A stretch of DNA of 5,179 nucleotides from Nitrospiraceae bacterium (GTDB lineage: Bacteria; Nitrospirota; Nitrospiria; Nitrospirales; Nitrospiraceae), in the NCBI GenBank assembly GCA_014534095.1, contig JACVSD010000118.1:1-5179 (forward strand). The letters are read 5' to 3'. The notes under the pieces were generated by a model that saw nothing but the letters and a program-made list of their open reading frames with translations, searched no databases and was not told the DNA's origin. A program made the translations under genes and the position numbers. This document shows, piece by piece, positions 1 to 5,179 of this stretch (position 1 is its first letter; each line of letters opens with the position of its first letter).

Positions 1-3
1 CTA

Positions 4-7
4 CTCC
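4..7 (-). promoter_or_regulatory. Possible ribosome binding site for a gene beyond the left edge
   Basis: Read on the minus strand, the last bases of the window contain GGAG followed by TAG. The same GGAGTAG string forms the ribosome binding site of gatC in this window. No start codon follows before the edge, so a downstream gene would have to begin within a few bases outside. Bases 1-62, between this site and panD, hold no gene I can support. A 12-codon ATG frame at 1-39 ends at the TAG and has nothing to recommend it as a gene. This rests on four bases and is a weak call. Confidence 0.2.
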
Positions 8-62
8 AGCTCGCACAAGGACAGCAAATCCAGCGCCATCAACGTGTCTCGACGATCCGGTT

Positions 63-395
63 CTACTCGATTACGCGCACGATCTTCCGTGCATGCCGCT
101 TGATCTCTTCCTCGGCATAATACTCGTAGCAAAAGATGATGATTTGATCGCCCACGGCCGCCTTGCGCGCGGTCGGACCGTTCAAGATGATATCCCCGTT
201 CCCTCGCTTGCCGTTAATGGCATAGGTCATGAACCGCTCGCCGTTATTGAGGTTCGAAATGACGATCGCCTCATACGGCAGAATGCCGGCGGCATCCAAG
301 AGATCTTCATCGATTGTCAAACTGCCTTCGTACTCTAGGTGCGCTGCCGAGACGGTGGCACGATGGATTTTGGAGCGGAGCATTTGTCGAAACAT
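63..395 (-). CDS. panD: Aspartate 1-decarboxylase (pyruvoyl-dependent)
   Basis: PanD converts L-aspartate to beta-alanine and CO2 in the cytoplasm, supplying the beta-alanine half of pantothenate for coenzyme A. The 110-residue protein aligns by eye with E. coli and Bacillus PanD from the first residue. The self-cleavage site Gly24-Ser25 lies in the motif YEGS (22-25). Known of the family: cleavage there turns Ser25 into the N-terminal pyruvoyl cofactor of the alpha chain. Other active-site residues are visible: Lys9, Arg54, Thr57 and Tyr58 (NNGERFMTYAI), and Asn72-Gly73. The segment after Gly73 reads PTAR where E. coli has AAAH. The C-terminus is about 15 residues shorter than in E. coli and ends in a charged stretch, still within normal family variation. 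The start at 395 keeps the family pattern M-x-R-x-M and has a well-spaced ribosome binding site; Met5 would remove conserved N-terminal residues. It lies 97 nt after gatC, separated by a repeat, so co-transcription is possible but not shown. No other pantothenate gene is in the window. Confidence 0.97.
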   Translation of the reverse strand: MFRQMLRSKIHRATVSAAHLEYEGSLTIDEDLLDAAGILPYEAIVISNLNNGERFMTYAINGKRGNGDIILNGPTARKAAVGDQIIIFCYEYYAEEEIKRHARKIVRVIE

Positions 396-401
396 ATATG
401 G

Positions 402-406
402 ACCTC
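402..406 (-). promoter_or_regulatory. Ribosome binding site of panD
   Basis: GAGGT on the minus strand lies 6 nt before the ATG at 395. This spacing fits that start better than the in-frame ATG four codons later, and so decides the PanD N-terminus. Confidence 0.7.
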
Positions 407-416
407 GTGTAATTAG

Positions 417-486
417 TCAGGGATGCGTGATCAATGATCAGTGACGAGAGATTCCCACTTCTCACCCATCACTCATCACCCTTCAC
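417..486. repeat. Heptad-periodic inverted repeat filling the gatC-panD gap
   Basis: On the plus strand the left arm (417-444) is four 7-base units with consensus TCARTGA, so a GTGA-like tetramer recurs every 7 bases, ending at 423, 430, 437 and 444. The right arm (452-486) is five 7-base units with consensus YYNTCAC, with CAC ending at 458, 465, 472, 479 and 486. The arms are thus the same short word in opposite orientation. Folded about position 453, I count roughly 22 Watson-Crick pairs over the 33 positions of each arm, giving a long imperfect hairpin on either strand. The array starts 6 bases after the gatC stop codon and ends about 20 bases before the panD start codon. It includes the perfect 13-base dyad TGATCAATGATCA at 428-440. 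No T-run follows, so it does not look like a standard terminator. Its function is unknown. Short heptanucleotide tandem repeats are known in intergenic DNA of other bacteria such as cyanobacteria. Confidence 0.7.
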
Positions 487-492
487 TTCATG

Positions 493-780
493 TCATTCTA
501 TAATCTTCGGCACGCGGAAGCCGTCGGCCTCGCGCTCCGGCGCGTTGGCCAACGCCTGCTCTGTCGGCAGCGATGGACGCGCACGATCCTCCCGAAACAC
601 ATTAACCTGTCCCAACACGGTGGATGTCGGGTCAATGCCGGTGGTGTCGTACTCGTTGAGCTTCTCTACATGCGTCAAGATCTGGCTGAGCTGCTTGGCG
701 AGTGCATCCTTTTCGCCCTCGGTGACATACAACCGCGCCAAGTTGGCGACCTTCTCGACTTGTTCTTTACTAATCTGCAC
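493..780 (-). CDS. gatC: Aspartyl/glutamyl-tRNA(Asn/Gln) amidotransferase subunit C
   Basis: GatC is the small subunit of the GatCAB amidotransferase, which converts Glu-tRNA(Gln) and/or Asp-tRNA(Asn) to the amidated forms in bacteria lacking GlnRS or AsnRS. It wraps around and stabilises the GatA amidase on the GatB kinase subunit. The 95-residue product has the usual length and the family's landmarks in order: the N-terminal helix with KVANLARL (10-17), a helix with LSQILTHVEKLNEYDT (31-46), IDPTS, then NVFRED (60-65), the loop LANAPE (77-82) and the terminal RVPKIIE. The start codon is GTG, supported by a GGAG ribosome binding site 8 nt upstream; no in-frame ATG fits. In many bacteria gatC is directly followed by gatA and gatB. 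Here panD follows instead, so the partner genes must lie elsewhere. The 140-nt gap after glmS leaves it open whether gatC shares the glmU-glmS transcript. Confidence 0.96.
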   Translation of the reverse strand: MQISKEQVEKVANLARLYVTEGEKDALAKQLSQILTHVEKLNEYDTTGIDPTSTVLGQVNVFREDRARPSLPTEQALANAPEREADGFRVPKIIE

Positions 781-788
781 AGTTGCTA

Positions 789-792
789 CTCC
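789..792 (-). promoter_or_regulatory. Ribosome binding site of gatC
   Basis: GGAG on the minus strand sits 8 nt before the GTG at 780. It supports the non-ATG start, which is also the one that gives the family-typical N-terminus. Confidence 0.6.
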
Positions 793-812
793 ACACGGAT
801 GTTCAAAATGGT

Positions 813-832
813 CTTCCGGCTAGGCCGAAAAG
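813..832 (-). other. Small hairpin upstream of gatC
   Basis: In minus-strand RNA the sequence pairs as UUUUCGGC, loop CUA, GCCGGAAG: four GC-rich pairs at the core, extended by two A-U pairs and two G-U wobbles. It ends about 20 bases before the gatC ribosome binding site. No U-run follows the stem, so I do not call it a terminator. Confidence 0.3.
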
Positions 833-846
833 AGTTTGGCGACTGA

Positions 847-868
847 GGCGTACCCTGGGGGCTACGTC
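847..868 (-). other. Hairpin in the middle of the glmS-gatC gap
   Basis: Positions 849-855 (CGTACCC) pair with 859-866 across a three-base loop, with a one-base bulge at 862, giving seven pairs. An eighth pair (847 with 868) lies beyond a mismatch on the minus strand. The site is about 50 bases after the glmS stop. The only T-rich run on the minus strand, CTCTTTT, comes about 15 bases later, which is too far for a canonical intrinsic terminator. It may be a weak attenuating or processing structure. Confidence 0.3.
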
Positions 869-920
869 GCAGGGAGATAACCGACTGAGAACGACGCCGA
901 AAGCCATGTTCAACATCCGA

Positions 921-2750
921 TCATTCGACCGTGACACTTTTGGCCAAATTTCTCGGCTGATCCACATCCGCTCCCCGCAGCACGGCGATATGATAGGCCA
1001 GCAGCTGAAGGGGTATCGTAAAGAGAATCGGCGAGATCAGGGGATGGGTGTCAGGGATCGTCAGCACCGCATCCGCGATCTTGCCTAATTCTCGCTCCCC
1101 CTCGGCCACGAAGGCAATGACCGGCGCCCGACGCGCCTTCACTTCCATCAGGTTGCTCACGGTTTTTTCATACAATCGATCCCTGGGCGCGAGCACGACC
1201 ACCGGCATGTCTCTATCAATCAAGGCAATCGGCCCATGCTTCATTTCGCCTGCGGCGTAGCCTTCCGCGTGAATATAGGAAATCTCTTTCAGCTTCAGCG
1301 CGCCTTCCAATGCGATGGGATAGTTGATGCCGCGGCCGAGAAACAAGAAATTCCGTTTCTTGTAAAAGCGTTTGGCAATAGCGACGATCTCCGCCTCACG
1401 GCCCAGAATGCCTTCCACTAAGGAGGGAAGCCTGACCAATCGATCAAGCCACGCTTTCCCATCGGCTGCCTTCATGACATTCCGGACACGAGCCAGATGC
1501 AAACTCAACAGGTACAGCGCCGATAATTGTGCGGTGAACGCTTTCGTCGACGCTACGCCAATCTCCGGTCCGCAGTGCGTGTACAGCACACCATCGGATT
1601 CACGAGCCAGCGTACTGCCTACGACGTTGACGATTGACACGACGCGCGCGCCCTTTTCCTTGGCTTCGCGGGCGGCCGCCAGCGTATCCGCCGTTTCTCC
1701 GGACTGAGAAATCGTGATAAAGAGATCGTTCTTGCCTACCAGAGGGTCGCGATAGCGGAACTCGCTGCCGATATCCACCTGCACCGGCGCGCGAACCATT
1801 TCTTCGAGCAAGTACTTGCCGACGAGACCGGCATGCCAGGAGGTCCCGCAGGCGACGATCCAAATGCGCTCGACCGAAGCGAATTGCTGGGACGTGAGGC
1901 TGATGTCCGGAAGATCCGCCTCGCCCGTTTCATGCGAGTACCGCCCTCGCATGGTATCCATGATGGTCTGAGGCTGTTCGTGAATTTCCTTCAACATGAA
2001 GTGCGGATAGCCGCTTTTTTCCGCCGCCGAACTGTCCCAGGTGATCTTGGAAGGCTTTCGAGTGACGCGGTCACCCTGGATATCGGTGAGCAGGACATCG
2101 TCTTGCGTGATGACGGCCAGATCGCCCTCTTCGAGGTACGTCACATCGCGAGTATGGGCTAGCATGGCCATCACGTCGGATGCCACATACGACGCCTGCG
2201 CGGTCCGGCCTACGACCAGTGGGCAGCCCGAACGGGCCGCAATCAAGGTGCCCGGCTCCCGCTCCGAAATGACCGCGAGTGCATAGCTGCCCCGCACATC
2301 CTTGGTGGCCGCGCGGACGGCGTCGGCCAGGGTGCACCCTCGCTCCAGATACCGGTCGATCAGATGGGCGACCACTTCCGTGTCGGTCTCTGAATCAAAC
2401 GCGTAGCCTTCTTTTTCCAGTTGCTGCTTGAGCGCCTGATAATTCTCGATGATCCCGTTATGCACCAGCACGCAGCCCTTTGAGCGATGGGGATGAGCAT
2501 TCTGCTCTGACGGTTTGCCATGCGTGGCCCAGCGCGTGTGCCCGATGCCGACCGTCCCCCGGAGTTCTTTGGCCTTGAGAGAGTTTTGCAGATTGATCAG
2601 CTTACCGACGCTGCGTCGAACCGCGATGCGTCCGCCTTGAAGCACCGCGACACCGGCAGAGTCATAGCCTCGATACTCCAACTTGGCGAGCCCTCCGATA
2701 AGAATCGGCACGGCGTCCTCATTGCCGACGTATCCCACGATTCCGCACAT
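921..2750 (-). CDS. glmS: Glutamine-fructose-6-phosphate aminotransferase (isomerizing)
   Basis: GlmS makes glucosamine-6-phosphate from fructose-6-phosphate and glutamine, the committed step towards UDP-GlcNAc, peptidoglycan and lipid A. The ATG at 2750 gives 609 residues, the same length as E. coli GlmS. It is the right start because Cys2 must become the N-terminal nucleophile of the glutaminase, and GGAGG lies 10 nt upstream; the frame stays open further upstream, but that is glmU coding sequence. The glutaminase domain (about 2-240) shows MCGIVGY, EYRGYDSAG, HTRWATHG (71-78), Asn98-Gly99 and ETDTE (121-125). Two sugar isomerase (SIS) domains follow (about 290-430 and 460-600), with CGTS (301-304), SQSGET (348-353), ASTK (400-403), EGALKLKE (482-489), the ring-opening His505 in GEMKHGP, and the terminal Lys604 in NLAKSVTVE. 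All expected catalytic residues are present. glmU ends only 4 nt before this start, indicating one transcript and probably coupled translation. There is no room for a glmS ribozyme leader. Confidence 0.98.
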   Translation of the reverse strand: MCGIVGYVGNEDAVPILIGGLAKLEYRGYDSAGVAVLQGGRIAVRRSVGKLINLQNSLKAKELRGTVGIGHTRWATHGKPSEQNAHPHRSKGCVLVHNGIIENYQALKQQLEKEGYAFDSETDTEVVAHLIDRYLERGCTLADAVRAATKDVRGSYALAVISEREPGTLIAARSGCPLVVGRTAQASYVASDVMAMLAHTRDVTYLEEGDLAVITQDDVLLTDIQGDRVTRKPSKITWDSSAAEKSGYPHFMLKEIHEQPQTIMDTMRGRYSHETGEADLPDISLTSQQFASVERIWIVACGTSWHAGLVGKYLLEEMVRAPVQVDIGSEFRYRDPLVGKNDLFITISQSGETADTLAAAREAKEKGARVVSIVNVVGSTLARESDGVLYTHCGPEIGVASTKAFTAQLSALYLLSLHLARVRNVMKAADGKAWLDRLVRLPSLVEGILGREAEIVAIAKRFYKKRNFLFLGRGINYPIALEGALKLKEISYIHAEGYAAGEMKHGPIALIDRDMPVVVLAPRDRLYEKTVSNLMEVKARRAPVIAFVAEGERELGKIADAVLTIPDTHPLISPILFTIPLQLLAYHIAVLRGADVDQPRNLAKSVTVE

Positions 2751-2754
2751 AGGC

Positions 2755-4332
2755 TTATGCCCTCCCTCTTTTTTTCGCCCGCTTGGCCTCGGAGGCCTTC
2801 TTCTCTGAGAGTGGCGCGGTATGGGGTCCGTTCGTTTGCCGCTCTGCTGGTTGTGCGTGCTTGGTTGCCGCTCCAGCCGCCGCTTGCAAGGCACGCCGCT
2901 TTTCGACATATCCAGCCCGATTCACTTGCGCTACACGGGCAATGGCCAGCGCCCCCGCCGGTACATCCTGAGTGACCGTCGTGCCGGCTGCGATGACGGC
3001 ACCCGCGCCGATCGACACGGGCGCGACCAGTTGCGTGTCGCTCCCCACAAACACCTGGTCTCCAATGATCGTGCGATGCTTTTTCATCCCATCATAATTG
3101 CACGTAATGGTGCCGGCACCGATGTTCACCCCCATGCCGATAGTCGCATCGCCGATATAACTGAGATGATTGGCCTTCGCCCCTTCACCAAGTTGCGCGT
3201 TCTTTATTTCGACGAAATTGCCGACCTTGGCCTTCGCGCCCACGGTGACTCCCGGTCGCAAATGGACAAATGGGCCCACATGGGCCGCTTGACCAATATG
3301 GGACTCTCGCAACACACAATGATCTAAGATCTCGGCCTGGTCTCCAACGACACAGTCAGTGATTCGTGTTCCCGCATGGACGACGGCGTCCTCGCCGATC
3401 ACCGTCCGGCCCTCAAGCGCCACATGCGGATACAGGACAGTATCCCGACCAATGGTGACGTCCGCATCTATCCAGGTCGTAGAAGGGTCCTGCATCGTGA
3501 CCCCCGCCTCAAGCCACTGTTCTCGAATCCGTTCCCGGATGACCCGCTCGGCTTGCGCCAACTGCGCCCGACTGTTGATCCCCAAACCTTCATCAACGGC
3601 GCGTAAGCGCACCGCCGCGACATGGCGGCTTTCGGCCACCGCCATCTGCACGATATCCGTGAGGTAATATTCCCCCTGTGCGTTCCGGGGGTCCAATCGA
3701 TCCAGGGCAGGGAAGAGAAAGTCTCCATCAACCACATAGGTGCCCACATTGATCTCGCGCACGGACCGCTCCTCGGAAGAGGCGTCTTTATCTTCCACAA
3801 TCTTTTCCACGGCGTTGTCGCTGGCACCCTGCTCCCACTCCATCCACCGGCGACGGATCACGCGCCCGTACCCGGTCGCGTCTTGCAACACCGCGGTCAG
3901 CACCGTCACGGCGGCTTTTTGCTCATCATGGACGGCGACAAGCTTCCGAACGGTGGATTCGGTCAGAAGCGGCGTGTCCCCATTCAAAATGAGATAGCGT
4001 GTCGGCCGCTGCCGGTCATCGGCGAACAGCATGCGGGCCTGGCGCACAGCATGCCCTGTGCCTAATTGCTCTCTTTGTTCCGCTATGGAGACGGCGCGAC
4101 CCGCGGCTTCAATGACCTTCCGAACATGATCGGCCTGGTGTCCGATGATGACGCCCACCCCGGCCTGCGCCACTCGACATGCCACATCGGTGACATACAA
4201 GACCATCGGCTTGCCCGCGACCGGATGGAGAACCTTGGCGAGTTTCGACTTCATGCGCTTGCCCAGCCCGGCCGCCATGATGATGGCGGCGAGACCCGAG
4301 AGAGGGCTGTTATGCGTGAGGGCCTGAATCAT
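2755..4332 (-). CDS. glmU: Bifunctional GlcNAc-1-P uridyltransferase / GlcN-1-P acetyltransferase, with basic C-terminal tail
   Basis: GlmU acetylates glucosamine-1-phosphate with acetyl-CoA, then couples the product to UTP to give UDP-GlcNAc. The N-terminal uridyltransferase domain (about 14-255) shows the nucleotide loop AAGLGKRM (20-27; E. coli has GTRM), Lys33 in AKVLH, Gln86, QLGTGHA (89-95), the metal ligands Asp119 (NGD) and Asn253 (GINSR), GYGR (154-157), Glu180 and EINVG. The left-handed beta-helix acetyltransferase domain (about 280-470) shows Arg359 (LRPG), Lys377, the catalytic-base position His389 (NHLSYIGD), Tyr392, and GAGTITCNYDG. Assignments are by alignment from memory with E. 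coli GlmU. At 525 residues it is about 70 longer than E. coli's 456. The excess is a roughly 10-residue N-terminal lead, a short insertion near 160-175, and an Ala/Lys/Arg-rich tail after about 480, probably disordered. The ATG at 4332 has no clear Shine-Dalgarno; a two-codon frame ATG-TCA-TGA overlaps it. The gene lies 36 nt after DUF502 and 4 nt before glmS. Confidence 0.97.
   Translation of the reverse strand: MIQALTHNSPLSGLAAIIMAAGLGKRMKSKLAKVLHPVAGKPMVLYVTDVACRVAQAGVGVIIGHQADHVRKVIEAAGRAVSIAEQREQLGTGHAVRQARMLFADDRQRPTRYLILNGDTPLLTESTVRKLVAVHDEQKAAVTVLTAVLQDATGYGRVIRRRWMEWEQGASDNAVEKIVEDKDASSEERSVREINVGTYVVDGDFLFPALDRLDPRNAQGEYYLTDIVQMAVAESRHVAAVRLRAVDEGLGINSRAQLAQAERVIRERIREQWLEAGVTMQDPSTTWIDADVTIGRDTVLYPHVALEGRTVIGEDAVVHAGTRITDCVVGDQAEILDHCVLRESHIGQAAHVGPFVHLRPGVTVGAKAKVGNFVEIKNAQLGEGAKANHLSYIGDATIGMGVNIGAGTITCNYDGMKKHRTIIGDQVFVGSDTQLVAPVSIGAGAVIAAGTTVTQDVPAGALAIARVAQVNRAGYVEKRRALQAAAGAATKHAQPAERQTNGPHTAPLSEKKASEAKRAKKRGRA
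2761..2765 (-). promoter_or_regulatory. Ribosome binding site of glmS inside the end of glmU
   Basis: GGAGG on the minus strand lies 10 nt before the ATG at 2750, within the last codons of glmU. It fixes the glmS start at the catalytic-cysteine Met-Cys, and suggests that ribosomes ending glmU can re-initiate on glmS. Confidence 0.65.
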
Positions 4333-4368
4333 GACATCTACACAATGCGCAGAGAAGATGCCGGTGCG

Positions 4369-5082
4369 TTATCCGATCGGCACCCCGGTATCCGGTTGTT
4401 TCACCTGACTCCATTTGGCATGCGCATTCAGCGCCGAGGTCATGGGCGTGGACGGACTGTACAGCCCGCCTGAGACGATGAGCTTCATCGCCTCTTCAAC
4501 ATTGATGTCCACCGACGTCACTTCCTGTTCGGGCACGAGCAAAAAGTAGCCGGACGTCGGGTTGGGAGATGTCGGCACATAGACGTGAATCAAGGGTTCT
4601 GCTCCGAGGGACGTCGATTCTCCCTTCGTCACGCCAGTGACGAAAGCGAAGCAGTAGTGACCGTTCTTGGGGAATTGGATCAGCACGACACGACGATAGG
4701 AGGCGCGATCGGAAAAAGAGAGAATATCCATCATGGATTTCAACGTCGAATAGATGCCTCGGACGAGCGGAAGACGATTCAACAGGTCTTCCCACATACC
4801 GACAATATGTCTTCCTATGAAGTTGGCGGCAAAGAGGCCGACCGCAAAGACGAGCGCGATGAGGGTGATGATCCCTAAACCCGGGACATAATAGCTCGGC
4901 ACCAGCTGGGCCAAGACGTCGCCCAGAATGCCCTCTACAGCCACAAACAGCGTCTTTAGAACGAGGATGGTACCCCAGATCGGCGTGACGACTAAAAGTC
5001 CCGTTAGAAAATAGCGCTTTAGAGCAGTTTTCAGCATAGAATAAGGCCGTACGAGCGGCCGTCTGACGTGGAGGCCCATCAT
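4369..5082 (-). CDS. DUF502 (COV1-like) family inner-membrane protein
   Basis: This is a two-pass membrane protein of the DUF502 family, related to plant COV1/LCV proteins. Its molecular function in bacteria is not established. Two hydrophobic segments are visible at about residues 25-49 (from FLTGLLVVTPIWG) and 66-90 (VPGLGIITLIALVFAVGLF). Then come the family's conserved blocks: WEDLLNRLPLVRGIYSTLK (97-115), a strand region RVVLIQFPKNGHYCFAFVTG (131-150), VYVPTSPNPTSGYFLLVP (168-184) and a helix ending EEAMKLIVSGG (196-206). The C-terminal 30 residues are polar and poorly conserved. The frame opens at ATG 5082 (237 residues), with another ATG one codon later. The family usually begins close to the sequence MLKTALKRYFLTGLL, whose Met16 is at 5037 (222 residues). 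Neither start has a good Shine-Dalgarno: GGGAG is 16 nt before 5082, and a hairpin precedes 5037. I give the longer bound. It is the first gene of the visible run, 36 nt before glmU, so an envelope-related role is an inference from context only. Confidence 0.9.
   Translation of the reverse strand: MMGLHVRRPLVRPYSMLKTALKRYFLTGLLVVTPIWGTILVLKTLFVAVEGILGDVLAQLVPSYYVPGLGIITLIALVFAVGLFAANFIGRHIVGMWEDLLNRLPLVRGIYSTLKSMMDILSFSDRASYRRVVLIQFPKNGHYCFAFVTGVTKGESTSLGAEPLIHVYVPTSPNPTSGYFLLVPEQEVTSVDINVEEAMKLIVSGGLYSPSTPMTSALNAHAKWSQVKQPDTGVPIG
5045..5060 (-). other. Small GC hairpin just before the alternative DUF502 start
   Basis: GGCCG (5045-5049) and CGGCC (5056-5060) form a five-pair stem with a six-base loop. 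It lies 7 nt upstream of Met16 (5037), inside the reading frame if translation starts at 5082. If 5037 is the true start, the hairpin occupies the space where a Shine-Dalgarno should be. Confidence 0.3.
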
Positions 5083-5111
5083 ACAGATGTTTCAAGATCT
5101 CCCGCAAGCTA

Positions 5112-5117
5112 TTTATA
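5112..5117 (-). promoter_or_regulatory. Possible -10 element upstream of DUF502
   Basis: TATAAA occurs on the minus strand in the most AT-rich stretch of the 97-nt leader, about 30 bases before the ATG at 5082. A start of transcription near 5105 would leave a short leader containing the GGGAG at 5099-5103. No good -35 hexamer sits at 16-18 bp; a TTGAAA is present but only 5 bases away. Treat this as a guess at the operon promoter. Confidence 0.25.
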
Positions 5118-5132
5118 GAGAATTTCAATAGG

Positions 5133-5179
5133 TTACACATCGCCGACCGTGATTTCCTTTATTAAACCCGCTCTAAGAC
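5133..5179 (-). CDS. Possible C-terminal end of an upstream minus-strand gene
   Basis: One minus-strand frame is open from the right edge to a TAA at 5133-5135 and reads LRAGLIKEITVGDV, which looks protein-like but is only 14 complete codons. I do not recognise a family from it. A competing frame stops earlier, with tandem TAA codons at 5159-5164. If real, the upstream gene would end about 50 bases before DUF502, with the AT-rich putative promoter in between. Confidence 0.2.
   Translation of the reverse strand, partial: LRAGLIKEITVGDV

Larger units (their letters stand above)
796..919. repeat. Imperfect inverted repeat bounding the glmS-gatC gap
   Basis: The 17 bases at 796-812 and the 17 bases at 903-919 are reverse complements at 14 of 17 positions, including 8 contiguous matches at the outer ends. 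They bracket nearly all of the 140-nt non-coding gap between the glmS stop (921) and the gatC start (780). The right copy contains the short dyad ATGTTCAACAT (906-916). Between the arms lie two small hairpins (813-832 and 847-868) and a direct repeat of the 8-mer CGACTGAG (840-847 and 882-889). Read as RNA, the arms could pair into a closed multi-hairpin domain. I see no target-site duplication and no open reading frame inside. It could be a small structured element, a remnant of a non-autonomous mobile element, or chance. Confidence 0.4.

Noticed and set aside
428..440. Palindrome TGATCAATGATCA as a stand-alone operator for panD
   Set aside because: It is fully explained by the 7-base phasing of the surrounding heptad units, so I report it as part of that array.
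847..868. Intrinsic terminator after glmS
   Set aside because: The stem is bulged and is not followed directly by a U-run in the minus-strand RNA.
2751..2909. N-terminal extension of the glmS frame beyond Met-Cys
   Set aside because: The extra 53 codons overlap glmU in another frame, and GlmS needs Cys2 at its N-terminus for glutaminase activity. The Shine-Dalgarno at 2761-2765 also points to 2750.
2821..3327. Plus-strand frame of 168 codons opposite glmU
   Set aside because: It is antisense to strongly conserved GlmU beta-helix codons, with no domain and no ribosome binding site that I can see.
4258..4275. Loss of canonical residues in the GlmU nucleotide loop (GKRM for GTRM, AKVLH for PKVLH)
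   Set aside because: These substitutions are familiar in GlmU proteins of other bacteria, and the conserved Arg and Lys are kept.
4333..4341. Regulatory two-codon upstream frame (ATG-TCA-TGA) overlapping the glmU start
   Set aside because: A frame this short arises by chance easily and has no Shine-Dalgarno of its own. It is noted under glmU only.
4496..5140. 214-codon minus-strand frame overlapping DUF502
   Set aside because: It is an out-of-frame shadow of DUF502, with low-quality composition and no recognisable domain. The DUF502 frame has clear membrane segments and conserved motifs.

Overview
The window holds five housekeeping genes, all on the minus strand. In transcription order (high to low coordinate) they are a COV1/DUF502-family membrane protein, glmU, glmS, gatC and panD. 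The sequence is moderately GC-rich by eye, and the GlmU, GlmS and PanD proteins look like those of Gram-negative, environmental-type bacteria. The gene set, the protein style and the heptad-repeat intergenic DNA make me think of Nitrospira or a relative (phylum Nitrospirota). That is an impression from memory, not a demonstrated assignment.

Layout from the right edge: bases 5083-5179 are a leader with an AT-rich possible -10 element, and perhaps the last codons of another minus-strand gene. DUF502 (4369-5082) is followed after 36 nt by glmU (2755-4332). The glmU stop is only 4 nt from the glmS start (glmS 921-2750). A 140-nt gap (781-920) is bounded by an imperfect 17-bp inverted repeat and contains two small hairpins. 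Then come gatC (493-780), a 97-nt gap filled by a heptad-periodic inverted repeat (417-486), and panD (63-395). Bases 1-62 lie downstream of panD and hold no gene I can support, only a possible ribosome binding site for a gene beyond the edge.

GlmS makes glucosamine-6-phosphate and GlmU carries out the last two steps to UDP-GlcNAc, the precursor of peptidoglycan and lipid A. The phosphoglucosamine mutase (GlmM) that links them is not in the window. GatC belongs to the tRNA-dependent amidotransferase GatCAB, and PanD makes beta-alanine for pantothenate and CoA. The catalytic residues I checked in GlmS, GlmU and PanD are present, and I see no frameshift, insertion sequence, CRISPR array, tRNA or rRNA.

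I found no new biological system. The points most worth a second look are the two-armed heptad repeat between gatC and panD, the inverted repeat bounding the glmS-gatC gap, and the basic C-terminal tail of GlmU.
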